The notes below the pieces were generated by a model. It made no database searches and had not been told where the DNA came from. It saw only the letters and a list, made by a program, of their open reading frames with translations. Of a DNA stretch of 34,782 bases, positions 20,193 to 30,790 are shown piece by piece. The DNA lies in contig JBNGIQ010006211.1 of the NCBI GenBank assembly GCA_049999765.1, positions 1-34,782 on the forward strand. Direction: 5' to 3'. The position numbers and the translations under genes were made by a program. Source of the stretch: Phaeoceros laevis (Eukaryota > Anthocerotophyta > Anthocerotopsida > Notothyladales). Each line of letters begins with the position of its first letter. The stretch's first letter is position 1.

Positions 20193-22964
20193 TCAATGCC
20201 GATCCCCGCATGAACACGACCCATTCACAAAGCGGTGTACACAGCGTGCATCCCTGACTACAATCTCCCGCTTCTCCACCCGTGACATGATCTTGGTACT
20301 ACTGTGGCAGTCATTGCACATTCGGAGGTTTTTAGTCACCAGCAAGGTCGTTCCATCTGAGGTGTTGAGCAGACCATAAGCCAGTGCCAGTTTCTCTGCA
20401 TGCCCACATAACGAAGCTTCTTTCTTCTGCTCAGACACTGCCTTGAGTACAAGCTGTGTATGTGGCTCATGGCCTCCGTCCTCCTTCAGCTTCGAGTTCA
20501 TGCTCCCCAGCTTTGATGCAACATCCGATGCATCTTCTCCTACAGTGAACTCATGCACCTTGTTGTTTACTTCGATACAAGCCTTCCCAGGCTTCTTCCT
20601 GGCCTTTGCAGACAATCTTAGCCCTTCCACCAAGTAGACATCATTCCACCTGCCGGCATTGGCGTAGATGTTCCCCAGCAGCACATAAGCAACTGCATTT
20701 TCAGGTTCCAAGCAAACAAGACGGTCGAAGCAACGCTTCCCACGATCTATGTCACCATAGCTTCTGCAAGCAGTCAGCAAAGACGTCCAGCCCACAACAT
20801 CATCCTTTAACGGCATAGTCTGCAGAACAGTTTCTGCTTCCTCCAGGCGGCCTGAACGCCCGAGAAGATCAACCATGCAGCAGTAATGGTAAACAGTGGG
20901 CACGATGTCATAGTTCTCCACCATCACTCTGAAATACTGCTGGCCCTTTTCTACAAAACCCCCGTGACAACAAGCCATGAGAAGATAGCTGAAAGTAACA
21001 TCATTAGGCTCAATGCCTTGCTGCAGCATAGCTTCATAGCACTGTACGGCTACTTGGCCATCGCCGTCTTTAGCATACCCATACAACAGAGCATTCCATG
21101 CCACCACGTCTTTGGATTGCAAACCATCAAACACTCCCTGAGCATCTAATAACCTCCCGCACTTGGTGTAGAAGTCAACCAAGCTGCTGCCGACGACCAG
21201 ATCAGCTTCCAATCCATGTGCTTGGATCTGGGCGTGAAGCTTCTTACCATGCTCCAAAGCTCCAACACTTGAACATGCCCTCAATGCAGCAATGAAAGTG
21301 CCTTGATCGGGTTTTACACCTTCCTGTTGCATCCTTGTATACAACTGCAAGGCCATCTCACCATTGTCCATCTCAGCGTACCCCAAGATGATGGCAGTCC
21401 AAGAAACGACGTTATGATGAGGTAGCTGATCAAACACTTGCCTGGCAGCGACCAGACTCCCACATTTTGCATACACATCCACCAGCATGGTCCCTACAAA
21501 GACATCCGACTCAAACCCCCTCTTTGCCACCGCTAAGTGGATGTCCTTGACGTAATCCAAGCAGAGTTTCTTATCAGCATTGTTCCTTCCTGCCGAGGCA
21601 GCCAGACTACTGCAAGCTTTCAGTGCCCCTACGAATGTCCTGTCATTGCATACCACAGCTTCTTGGCTCATGCGTGCATACAAGCGTAAAGCCTCTCCCC
21701 CCTCGTTCATATTGGCGTACCCTGAGATCATTGCATTCCATGTAATCACATCACGTCGAGGCATCTTTTCAAAGACAGCCCTTGCATCCACCAGGCTCCC
21801 ACATTTTGCATACACGTCCACCAGGGTGGTTGCCACACATATATCACACTCCAACTGCCGTTTCAGTAGGACTAGATGGATGGATCTGACTTCCTCCAGG
21901 CACGTGTTCCCAACAGGTTTGTGGGTCTCTTCTATTCTAGCCAGGCTACAACAAGCTTTCAGAGCACCAATGAAAGTGCGATCATTTGGAACCACACCTT
22001 CTTGCTGCATCTGTTTGTACAACTGCAAAGCCTCTTTACCCTCTTCCATCTGGGCATAGCCTAAGATTATGGCAGTCCAGCACACTACATCACGATGTGG
22101 CATCTTCTCAAACACATCCCTCGCCTCCACCATACTATTACATTTTACATATACATCCAAGAGCATGGTACCCACAAATACATCTGACTCAAATCCGCCC
22201 ATCACGACATCTGAGTGGATGTCCCTAGCTTGCTCGAGAATCTTTGTTCTCACACGCCTTACGTCAGCTTCCTGGCCTGCAAGGCTACTGCAAGCTTTTA
22301 GTGCAACAACAAATGTTCGATGATTTGGGATGACGCCCTCTTGTTGCATCCGCGCATATAACTGCAAAGCCACTTCACCCTCTTCCATCTGGGCGTACCC
22401 CAAAATCATGGCAGTCCAGGACACCACATCACGATGGGGCAAGTGTTCAAATACATATCTCGCATCTACCAGGCTGCCGCATTTGGCATACACATCCACC
22501 AGCATGGTTCCTGTGAACACATCCGACTCCAAACCGCTTGTAATAACATGGTCATGAATTCTCTTACAAAATTGCAGGTCCCTTAAGCCCCCGCAGGCCT
22601 TCAGAGCAGCAACAAACGTGTATGAGGTTTGTTTCACACGGATGTCTCTCATTTCTTCATAGATTCTGAGAGCTTCTCCATATTGCCCAGACTTTGTGTG
22701 TTGCTTTATTCGTCCTGTCCAGGAGAACGTATCAAGTGGAGGTAATGTCAAGTCGACAGCAGTCCCGGTTCTGATTCTGGGAGAAGTAGTGCCACTCCTG
22801 ACGGTGCCGTTGCCAGCTCTGTTGGCTGAGGTCCTCCTTCGACGAGCATCTCTCACCCATCCAGGGCCAGTCCAACTGCTTATCCAGAATTTTCCTTCGC
22901 ACTGCTCAAAACCTGAAGACTTGGGATGGAGCTGCAAGTCACGTAGGTCCAGCAGCTGGGACAT
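20193..22964 (-). CDS. DYW-class PPR RNA-editing factor (intact, 923 aa)
   Basis: It is a single-exon gene from ATG 22964 to TGA 20193-20195. Residues 1-~78 form an arginine-rich, poorly conserved leader, compatible with organelle targeting. PPR units (~79-700) include MLVDVYAKCGSLVDARYVFE, DVVSWTAMILGYAQMEEGEV and repeats of it. The region C-GGFVEKGQQYFRVMV, HYCCMVDLLGRSGRLEEAE is typical of the last S/E units, followed by ARKKPGKACIEVNNKVHEF. The deaminase zinc site is intact: H855-A-E857 and C883-N-D-C886. The end is GSCSCGDRH, not DYW. PG-box tryptophan and the usual S-H-P are absent, as in DYW:KP-type proteins. Probable role: site-specific editing of mitochondrial or plastid transcripts. 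It is head-to-head with its paralog at 24004. Confidence 0.93.
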   Translation of the reverse strand: MSQLLDLRDLQLHPKSSGFEQCEGKFWISSWTGPGWVRDARRRRTSANRAGNGTVRSGTTSPRIRTGTAVDLTLPPLDTFSWTGRIKQHTKSGQYGEALRIYEEMRDIRVKQTSYTFVAALKACGGLRDLQFCKRIHDHVITSGLESDVFTGTMLVDVYAKCGSLVDARYVFEHLPHRDVVSWTAMILGYAQMEEGEVALQLYARMQQEGVIPNHRTFVVALKACSSLAGQEADVRRVRTKILEQARDIHSDVVMGGFESDVFVGTMLLDVYVKCNSMVEARDVFEKMPHRDVVCWTAIILGYAQMEEGKEALQLYKQMQQEGVVPNDRTFIGALKACCSLARIEETHKPVGNTCLEEVRSIHLVLLKRQLECDICVATTLVDVYAKCGSLVDARAVFEKMPRRDVITWNAMISGYANMNEGGEALRLYARMSQEAVVCNDRTFVGALKACSSLAASAGRNNADKKLCLDYVKDIHLAVAKRGFESDVFVGTMLVDVYAKCGSLVAARQVFDQLPHHNVVSWTAIILGYAEMDNGEMALQLYTRMQQEGVKPDQGTFIAALRACSSVGALEHGKKLHAQIQAHGLEADLVVGSSLVDFYTKCGRLLDAQGVFDGLQSKDVVAWNALLYGYAKDGDGQVAVQCYEAMLQQGIEPNDVTFSYLLMACCHGGFVEKGQQYFRVMVENYDIVPTVYHYCCMVDLLGRSGRLEEAETVLQTMPLKDDVVGWTSLLTACRSYGDIDRGKRCFDRLVCLEPENAVAYVLLGNIYANAGRWNDVYLVEGLRLSAKARKKPGKACIEVNNKVHEFTVGEDASDVASKLGSMNSKLKEDGGHEPHTQLVLKAVSEQKKEASLCGHAEKLALAYGLLNTSDGTTLLVTKNLRMCNDCHSSTKIMSRVEKREIVVRDARCVHRFVNGSCSCGDRH

Positions 22965-24003
22965 GGCTCACTTGTCCCCAGCCGTTGATGCCTACGACTC
23001 GGCTCCGGGCTTTGTGCTTGCAGCAAGCTTTTGCAGTGCAAAGCCGCTGCACAGCAGCTCATGTTGCGACGTTTAGTGCATTTTTGGAAATTTTGGAGGA
23101 CATATGCCCCGCGGATCCATCCGAGCACTCCAACGCGCTTCCGGAATGGCTTTGAAGCTCAAAGGACTTGTCTGTCTCGAAAGGCCACAGGTGGGATGTG
23201 TTTCTGTCCTGCAGCCCGATGGAGCAATCGGGGCAGGAACTACTTTCGCAGGAGTTCCTCAGATGGGGGCTTCAACCATCGAGAGGTTTGCACAACAAGG
23301 CCTGGGCCATGCACCAACGCAAGGTACAGTAGTCGCTACGGATGTACTCAACTGCATTTCGTCTGTCTCAAACTGGCTGAGCGGAACTCGGTTTTCCTTG
23401 TGACCTGTAGATCCTGTAGCTATTGCCGAACCGCCATGGCGAATATCGTTTGACGAGACGAACCAAGGGTGGGAAAACAGACATGACAAGGTTGGCGGTT
23501 GTGCTTTGCATGTCCTAATTTTCCTGAAAGAAAGGTTGCACCTGCTGAGTAACAATGCTGTCTCAGAAACATCCTACGGGGCCTGACTACAGGCATGCAA
23601 CAACTGGAGAAGGCTTGTGGGGCAACAAGCGGTTCAAATCTGAGTGGGTGGAAGCCAAGCTCCACCCTTTACAGGACGCCAAGGCTGGTACGTTGGGGCG
23701 CCGTTTGTGTAGAAACTGGTGCAGTTCGATGCTAGTTTACTTGGTTTAGGAGGGCCTGGTTTGAAAGCCTGAGTTTGCCACTGCAGTTTGTCCAGTAGGC
23801 TGAGCTGATGCGTTTAGGGGTGGCGTCATTGCAGATGGAGATGGTGTAGAGCTGCAGTGGCAGCAGCATTTTGAAGACCCAACGGAATGGTGGGATAACA
23901 TAAGCAGCAAAGTAGGTGTCATGCCACAATTTGCTTTCCTGCTAGGCGTTGTGGTATAGCAGTTATAGACTCACACTCAGCAAATTTCAATTTCCAGTCC
24001 CAT
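22965..24003. promoter_or_regulatory. Shared intergenic region of head-to-head PPR genes
   Basis: A 1-kb region separates two divergent PPR start codons and must hold both 5' flanks. At 23618-23662 the plus strand encodes LWGNKRFKSEWVEAK, which resembles the tryptophan-containing leader of the left PPR gene (WLNNFYKPDWVDAQ). It may be a remnant of an older 5' part of the plus-strand gene or an upstream exon, but no in-phase splice to ATG 24004 was found. No TATA box can be assigned with confidence. Confidence 0.5.
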
Positions 24004-26766
24004 ATGAAGTCTCGAGATCTTGGGCATAAGCGTACAAGGGAGACACTGGGAATAAATGGTTGGAGTACCCCAGGATGGGTGGCACAGGTAGATGGACAGC
24101 CATCCTCCGAGAAAGCTGGAAACAGCAGCTTAGACTATGGCTCTGGTTGTGCTGGACACTGTCAAGATGTTGTTCATCTGATATCAGCTCAACAGGATGA
24201 GTTTTCCTGGACTTCCAAAATATCACAGTACACCAAGTCTGGGCAATTTAGACTGGCCCTTAAAGCTTATGAAGAAATGCGACAGAAGGGAGTAGAACCG
24301 AGCTCATTTACTTTTGTCGCTGCATTGAAGGCTTGCAGTAGCTTACAGGACCTGGAGAGTTGTAAGCAAATTCATGTTCATGTCGCAGAAAGTGGCTCGG
24401 CACCAAATCTCTTTGTGGAAAACATGCTGGTGGATGTGTATGCAAAATGTGGGAGTATCATAGATGCACGGTGTGTGTTTGATACCATGTCTCATCATGA
24501 TGTGGTTTCTTGGAATTCCATGATCCTGGCGTATGCCCAGTTGCAGGGGGGTGAAGAGGCTTTACAACTTTACGCTCAGATGCAAGAGGAAGGAGTCGCT
24601 CCTAACGATAGAACATTTGTTGTTGCACTCAAAGCATGCAGTAGCCTCGCTGCTCTGGAGGCAGTTCAGGAAGCTGCTAATACCTTTGAGAAAAGATTGA
24701 GTTTTATAAAAGCTAGAGCCATCCACTCAGATGTACTCATGGGCGGTTTTGAATCTGATAAATTCGTGGCAACCATGCTGGTGGATGTTTATGCAAAGTG
24801 TGGAAACCTGGTGGAGGCTAGGCGTGTTTTTGACAAGATGCCTCGTCGTGATGTTGTTGCTTGGAATGCTATGATTTTGGGGTATGCCCAGATGGAAGAA
24901 GGTGAAGAGGCCTTAGAACTGTATGCAAGGATGCGACAGGAAGGTGTTGTACCCAACAAGCGAACAGTTGTTGGTGCACTAAAGGCTTGTAGTAACCTTG
25001 CAGCAGTTGAAGAGGGCAACCAAGCGAATAATTTTCTCATGAAACAATGTCTTGAGCGAGCTAGGGCATTGCACTCAGACATAGTGAAAGCTGGATTTGA
25101 GACAGATGCATTTGTGGGTACAATGCTGGTGGATGTGTATGCGAAATGTGGAAGCCTTGTGGATGCTCGACGTGTCTTTGAGAATGTAGTCCATCGTGAT
25201 GTAATCTCCTGGAATGCCATGATTTTAGGATATGCCCAGATGGATGAGGGTAATGAGGCTCTGCAATTGTATGCAAGGATGCGACGGGAAGGCATGCTGC
25301 CGAATGAAAGAACATTTGTTGGTGTGCTGAAAGCCTGCAGTAGCCTGGCTGCATTGGAAGAGGGCAACGGAGCTGAGGGTAAACTCGCAAAGAAGCAGTG
25401 CCTAGAACAAGTTAAAGCTATCCACTCAGACCTCGTGAAGTGGCACTTTGAGAGTGACCTATTTGTGGGAAATATGCTGGTGGATGTGTATAGTAAATGT
25501 GGGAGCTTGGTGGATGCTCGGCAGGTGTTTGAGAGGATGCCTCATCGGACTGTGGTGTCCTGGAGTGCCATGATTTCGGGGTATGCACAGATGGAAGATG
25601 GTGAGGAGGCTCTGCAACTGTATGCACGTATGCAACAGGAAGGTGTAGATCCCAATGACTGTACTTTTCTTGGTGTGCTAAAGGGATGTGCAAGTGTTGG
25701 AGCTTTGCAGCAGGGGAAGGAGATTCACCTCCGGATTCAAGAACAAGGACTGGAAGCTGATGTGGTTGTTGGCAGCAGCTTGGTTAACCTGTATACAAAG
25801 TGCGGAAGCTTAGCAGAAGCTCGCAGAGTGTTTGATGTATTGCCCTCAAAAAATGTAGTCACATGGAATGCTCTGTTGTATGGGTATGCCAAGCATAGCG
25901 ATGGCCAGTTGGCAATGCAGTGTTTTGAAGAGATGCGGCAGTTTGGTGTGGAGCCTGATGATGCCACATTCACTTCTCTTTTGGTGGCATGCAGTCATGC
26001 GGCCCTTGTGAATGAGGGCCAGCAGTACTTCAGAATGATGGTGGAGGAGCATGGTATCGCACCAACTGTTCACCATTACTGTTCCATGGTTGATCTTCTT
26101 GGGCGGTCAGGCCGACTGCAAGAGGCGGAAGACTTGTTGCATACAATGCCATTTGACAATGATGTGGTGGGCTGGACATCTTTGCTCACTGCCTGCCGAA
26201 GCCATGGTGACTTAGAGCTTGGAAGTCGATGTTTTGACCGTCTCATTGCTTTGGAACGTGACAATGCGGTTCCTTACGTGCTTCTGGGGAATATATATGC
26301 CAATGCTGGCCGGTGGAGTGATGTGGATAAAGTAGAGAGCTTGCGCAAATCTGCTGGTGCTTGGAAAAAGCCTGGCAAGGCATGCATTGAAGTGAAGCGC
26401 AAGGTTCATGAGTTCACAGTTGGAGAAGAGAGGTCTGATGTTTCTTCCGATTTGAGGAGCATGAACTCAAGGTTGAAAGAGGGGGGCCATGTGCCACACA
26501 CTGAGCTGGTGCTGAAGGCAGTGTCCGAGCGGGAGAAGGAAGATGCATTGTGTGGCCATGCAGAGAAACTTGCTTTGGCGTATGGTTTACTGAACACTTC
26601 AGATGGTACAACTTTGCTAGTGACCAAGAATCTTCGAATGTGCGATGACTGCCATAGTAGCACAAAGGTCATGTCACGTCTTGAGAAGCGGGAAATTGTT
26701 GTCCGGGATGCCCACAGGGTGCACCGCTTTGTGGATGGATCTTGCTCATGTAGGGATGCTCATTAA
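24004..26766 (+). CDS. DYW-class PPR RNA-editing factor (intact, 920 aa)
   Basis: It is a single-exon gene from ATG 24004 to TAA 26764-26766. The leader (1-~65) includes NGWSTPGWVAQ. PPR units run from FSWTSKISQYTKSGQFRLAL (~63) to about 690, e.g. MLVDVYAKCGSIIDARCVFD and ISGYAQMEDGEEALQLYARM. Then come HHYCSMVDLLGRSGRLQEAE, YVLLGNIYANAGRWSDVDKV and AWKKPGKACIEVKRKVHEF. The zinc site is H852-A-E854 and C880-D-D-C883, so deaminase activity is plausible. The protein ends GSCSCRDAH. Three PPR units carry an extra ~12-16 residues before the A/I-H-S-D motif. It is a close paralog of the minus-strand gene at 20193; the pair is an inverted duplication. Confidence 0.93.
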   Translation: MKSRDLGHKRTRETLGINGWSTPGWVAQVDGQPSSEKAGNSSLDYGSGCAGHCQDVVHLISAQQDEFSWTSKISQYTKSGQFRLALKAYEEMRQKGVEPSSFTFVAALKACSSLQDLESCKQIHVHVAESGSAPNLFVENMLVDVYAKCGSIIDARCVFDTMSHHDVVSWNSMILAYAQLQGGEEALQLYAQMQEEGVAPNDRTFVVALKACSSLAALEAVQEAANTFEKRLSFIKARAIHSDVLMGGFESDKFVATMLVDVYAKCGNLVEARRVFDKMPRRDVVAWNAMILGYAQMEEGEEALELYARMRQEGVVPNKRTVVGALKACSNLAAVEEGNQANNFLMKQCLERARALHSDIVKAGFETDAFVGTMLVDVYAKCGSLVDARRVFENVVHRDVISWNAMILGYAQMDEGNEALQLYARMRREGMLPNERTFVGVLKACSSLAALEEGNGAEGKLAKKQCLEQVKAIHSDLVKWHFESDLFVGNMLVDVYSKCGSLVDARQVFERMPHRTVVSWSAMISGYAQMEDGEEALQLYARMQQEGVDPNDCTFLGVLKGCASVGALQQGKEIHLRIQEQGLEADVVVGSSLVNLYTKCGSLAEARRVFDVLPSKNVVTWNALLYGYAKHSDGQLAMQCFEEMRQFGVEPDDATFTSLLVACSHAALVNEGQQYFRMMVEEHGIAPTVHHYCSMVDLLGRSGRLQEAEDLLHTMPFDNDVVGWTSLLTACRSHGDLELGSRCFDRLIALERDNAVPYVLLGNIYANAGRWSDVDKVESLRKSAGAWKKPGKACIEVKRKVHEFTVGEERSDVSSDLRSMNSRLKEGGHVPHTELVLKAVSEREKEDALCGHAEKLALAYGLLNTSDGTTLLVTKNLRMCDDCHSSTKVMSRLEKREIVVRDAHRVHRFVDGSCSCRDAH

Positions 26767-28186
26767 TGGTTTTATATTGATGTATGTTGATATAGGCGTT
26801 GGGAGGATGCAAACAGCCTTGCTTTCCACCCTGTTGTCACCTGATACATCTACTTCCGAGGCGGCGACGGTTCATTGTGTCGAGCTGTGCCCCGTAAAAT
26901 TGAGCCCAGGGGACAACATAGGCGACTTGCCACTGAAGAGGACGAAATAGTCCGTCTTTACGGGCAACGACACTGCCACTAACTTAGCTACTGAATCCCT
27001 GATGTATGTACTTGGAAACAATATGCCACACTCCTTCAGCAGTAAAAACCGCAGAGTGCCTCTCCTGCCTGGCAGGAGTTGCTATTGGCATACGATTCAG
27101 AAATTGCTCATATTACGTCACCCAGAAATCAGTTCGCCCATCCTGGGCACCGTGGGTTCTCCTTGTGGCATTGCACTATCTCGCCCAAAAAATTGGCTCT
27201 CTGTTTAGATCGCTCAAGAAACCAGTGTGCACTCACTGAACTAACACCACAACTTCGATGTGATCGCTGATTCGGGTCTATTTAGTCAGCCCTTACAGGG
27301 AGTACGCACCACAAGTGAGACCAAGCGTCTGACCACACGAACTTCAGATGAGCTGCATGCCTTCCCCTGATCATAACTGACCTGACAGTGTAGGTTGGCA
27401 TAGGGATCGCTTTTAGGATGCTCTCCATGTCCACATAGGCATGCATAAAACTGCAAGGCATGTGGACACTTACTTCCATCAAAAAGCACCACACGACATG
27501 CCAATCCATGGGGCACTGTCCCCATCATGGAACATCGTCTCATGGAATGTCACCTTCAGCATCCGACAAGCTCACAAATTTTGCATCACTATTCACCCGC
27601 CAAACATCATTCCACGAACAGAGACGTGTTCTGCAATAACTTTGACGGGATCTTCTCACTTGCCACTAAAAGCCACACCAACATCCTTCCAACCAATACA
27701 TCCGGCTCAGACCTTGGTGCACCAATTTGGATTGCCAGCGCATTTGTTGCGCAAATACTCTGGCATCAGAAACCGCGCACAGCTGAGGCAAGAGGCAGAA
27801 GTACGTCTGGCCCATTCTGTTTCCAAAGAACACCAAGTGCTGATTGCGCACTGCCTCGGAGCCCAAAGGCAAAAATAACAACTGTTGCTCAATTCTCCAG
27901 GTACCCCTTCAGAGTTCAGACCAGACCACTATGTACAGAAACAAGCACACAGTCAACCATGTAGATGTCGCAGGCTATCGCTGAGCTCGACTCGACCTAC
28001 GGAGCTAGGTTACCTACGCTTTTCGATGAGCTGGAGAGTCTTGAAGCCTTCCAGAATGAAATGCTTCTTCGATCCTAGGGCAAGACAAGTCAACCAACAA
28101 CGTAACTCACGGTTCCTTGGTTAGGTGCGCTTGCTTCAAGCACAACGTCTTGGAGCTCTCGTCTCATTTGCGGCACGGTCGTGCCG
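26767..28186. other. Intergenic, no gene recognised
   Basis: It includes the 3' flank of the PPR gene and the promoter and 5' UTR of the PP6 gene. Overlapping 145-codon open stretches around 27441-27964 in two frames have no recognisable domain and look random. Confidence 0.55.
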
Positions 28187-29720
28187 ATGGACTTGGACAA
28201 GTGGATCGAGAAGGTGAAGGCTGGCCAACATCTTCAGGAAGAGGAGCTGAAATCACTCTGTGAATATGTCCGTGCTCCTCCGTCCCTTCAAGGGACCTTA
28301 CAGTGCCACACCATCGATCTTGCTTCTCTGTTCGATAATGAAATCTCTGACAGTGACAGGCGGATTTGGATGCTGCTCTGGGAATTTCCGATCACGCGTA
28401 TGTCGTCATTTACGCTCCTAACGCCTATGCCCATGATTTTTGGTGATTCCAGGTTAAGGAGATACTCATCGAGGAGTCCAACGTACAGCCTGTCAATAGT
28501 CCTGTCACTGTCTGTGGAGATATTCATGGCCAATTCCACGATTTGATGAAACTCTTTCAGACGGGTGGCCATGTCCCTGCCACTAATTACATTTTCATGG
28601 TATGCAGTGCTTTCCACAACAACATGCTGTTCATCTTGGGCCATATCGTCTCTCGCTGACTACCTGTTTACTAGTTCAAATTCCATGGATTATGTTGTGC
28701 CTCTTCGCTTAGGGGGACTTTGTCGACCGAGGGTACAATAGCCTTGAAGTTTTCACCATTTTACTGCTTCTCAAAGCAAGGTAAAGCAGCCTGCCCATTG
28801 TTGACAGCTGTCAGGCATTCTGGGGGTCTCCAAAGATTAGGTACTTCATATATAGTTGCTAGCCCATCACATACCCTGATTTTGGGGTGCTCCTGAAAGT
28901 GCACCGTGGAGGTCTGGCAGCTCTGTCCTGGAAGCTGAGTGAGAGACCGAATATGTTTGCAGTTTAAGAGGCACAATCCACAGAAACCAGACTTTGTTTC
29001 TGCATCTTTGCTAGTGTGGCTTATGTTGTTTTTGACGTTTTTCTGTGCAGATATCCTGCTCATATGACCTTGTTGAGAGGTAATCATGAAAGCCGGCAAA
29101 TAACGCAGGTACTTACCGGACATGGGAGTTTTGGCATTAGAATTGCTATTACTCGTCAGTGCAGCGTCGTGGACATGGGATGATGTAGGACAACTTGGTT
29201 TGATATCTGTAGAGCTAGTTGCTAGTCCCTAACTTGGATCTGTATATCCAGGTGGGACATCTGTTGCTGGCATTTTAGCTGATATCTTCTGAGGCACTGA
29301 TTAAATGCATAACATGGGAAAAACGAGGGACAGGTCTACGGTTTCTATGACGAATGCCAGCGGAAGTATGGCAATCCAAATGCTTGGCGGTACTGCACAG
29401 ATGTTTTTGACTATTTGACTCTCTCAGCTATTATTGATGGCCGGGTAAGCACAGCATTTTCAACCCAGTTGCGATGAATTTCCTGCTCTCCTTTAGACCA
29501 TGCAAGACAATTGTTTGGAAGTCTTGCACATGAGAGAAGATTGCATGCTTGTTTCGCTTAGAAATGGTAGTGCTGGAATACAGAAGTTGGTCCATTCTTG
29601 GGGATAGTGGACTTCCCCTTTGTCCACTCTATGGGCAGGCATTGACACCCCTGGCCTATCCAAGTGCAGGTATTGTGTGTCCATGGCGGTCTTTCTCCTG
29701 ACATTCGCACAGTGGACCAG
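28187..29720 (+). CDS. PP6-type Ser/Thr phosphatase catalytic subunit, exons 1-6 (3' part missing)
   Basis: The exons are 28187-28267, 28453-28599, 28713-28780, 29051-29108, 29334-29444 and 29670-29720, all with GT-AG introns and consistent phases. They encode 172 residues from [20 protein letters not shown]. Metallophosphatase motifs are present: GDIHG (exon 2), GDFVDRG (exon 3), GNHE (exon 4) and CVHGGLSPD (exon 6). The sequence is closest to plant PP6 (FyPP), which binds SAPS and A subunits and acts in auxin-carrier and ABA signalling. Family length is ~303 residues; the part from IRLIERN onward, including the RAHQ metal ligand and the C-terminal tail, is not found before or after the 10-N gap at 29783. 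It is either a truncated gene or a scaffold misjoin. Confidence 0.92.
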
Positions 29721-29782
29721 GTCTGACATTTGTGCGACCTTGTTTGTGAGTGGCTGTTCCTGAGTCTTGGTTGGAGTGAGAT

Positions 29783-29792
29783 NNNNNNNNNN
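29783..29792. other. Assembly gap (10 N)
   Basis: It separates the last PP6 exon's following intron from an unrelated membrane-protein exon. Missing PP6 exons 7 onward should lie here if the join is right. Confidence 0.95.
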
Positions 29793-30790
29793 GATCCTGC
29801 AGGCGGCATCCGGCAGACCCCAAAGAAGGCGTGGGTAGGGAACTGGCCAGGCTAGCGCTCACGCTTGCTGTGCTTGCCGTGTTTCTGCTCATTGCCCTGG
29901 GCTTGTTTTACCGACAGCCGGAGGTGTACAGCACGCGCATTCCCAAGGCCAGATTCTACAAGGATGGAAAGGACTACTTCGAATTCTTCCCCGCGGCCGG
30001 CGCCGGGAAGCCGCAGGTGAAGGGGCTCCGCAAGCTTGAGCGGGACAAGGTGACGGCCTTGGACTGCCCCTGCAGGAGGCAGAGCGTGACCTGGTCCAAG
30101 TTCACCCAATTCTACGCACATCAATTCACCTTGGAGGCCATTGGGAGCAGCACGCAGAACACCACCTTCTTCCAGGACACCGTCGCCTTCTGCTATTTCT
30201 TCTCCACTTTGTACTACGCAACCACCCAGGAGGTGTCGAAAAACACATCCTCCGAAGCCAAGGAGCTGCGAAAACCTAATGCGGGGGAATTCGTAACATT
30301 CTACAACAGCTGCTACACCCGGCTCAAGTACGTCATCGGCCCCGACCCGGATGCCGAGCCCACGACAGACAACTGCGAGGAGGCCGACAAACAGTCCCCG
30401 CAAGAGAACTACTATGACGATTCCCGCCTCTTCAACGGCACCATCGTGGGCCTGGGCATGCAGGTGAATTGGACCAAATACTATGACGCCTGCGACCCTC
30501 CGTGGTGCGACGTGAACAAGGTGAACAGCAAAAGAACCAAGGCCTACACCGTCCTTGTGCAGCTGGGTGGCCTCCTGTCTATCGCCACCTTCGGGTTGCA
30601 GAGCCTCTTGTGGCCCGCTCTTTCAACTCTTTGTTTCACATCCGCTCCTAGGCCTACAGATCTCTCCGCTCCTGCAGACCACTCTAGATCTGCACATCTC
30701 AGTTTCACATTTGTTCCACGAATATTAGCCTGGCGCAGGCGGGCTACTGGCTGGCGTGCTGTGGGCGAGGATGTCGAGATGCATGCTTAG
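29793..30790 (+). CDS. Membrane-anchored cysteine-rich protein, partial, family unknown
   Basis: The frame is open from the gap edge and has no ATG, so its start is missing. It contains a strong membrane segment, ALTLAVLAVFLLIALGLFY, then a ~200-residue domain with four N-glycosylation sequons (NTT, NTS, NGT, NWT) and several cysteines: LDCPCRRQSVTWSKFTQFY, AFCYFFSTLYY, FYNSCYTRLKYV and YDACDPPWCDVN. A second hydrophobic stretch, YTVLVQLGGLLSIATFGLQS, follows. The last ~70 residues (TLCFTSAPRPT...) look like read-through of an intron or UTR. The topology suggests an extracytoplasmic loop between two membrane helices. The C-P-C-x-x-x-S pattern recalls uncharacterised protist and algal membrane proteins, but I cannot name the family. 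Confidence 0.6.

Noticed and set aside
24789-25367. Minus-strand open frames within the plus-strand PPR gene
   Set aside because: They are complements of conserved PPR motifs; open only because of codon bias in the repeats.
29831-30790. GTG at 29831 as start of the membrane protein
   Set aside because: The frame is open upstream to the gap and eukaryotic initiation at GTG is unlikely; the true start is missing.
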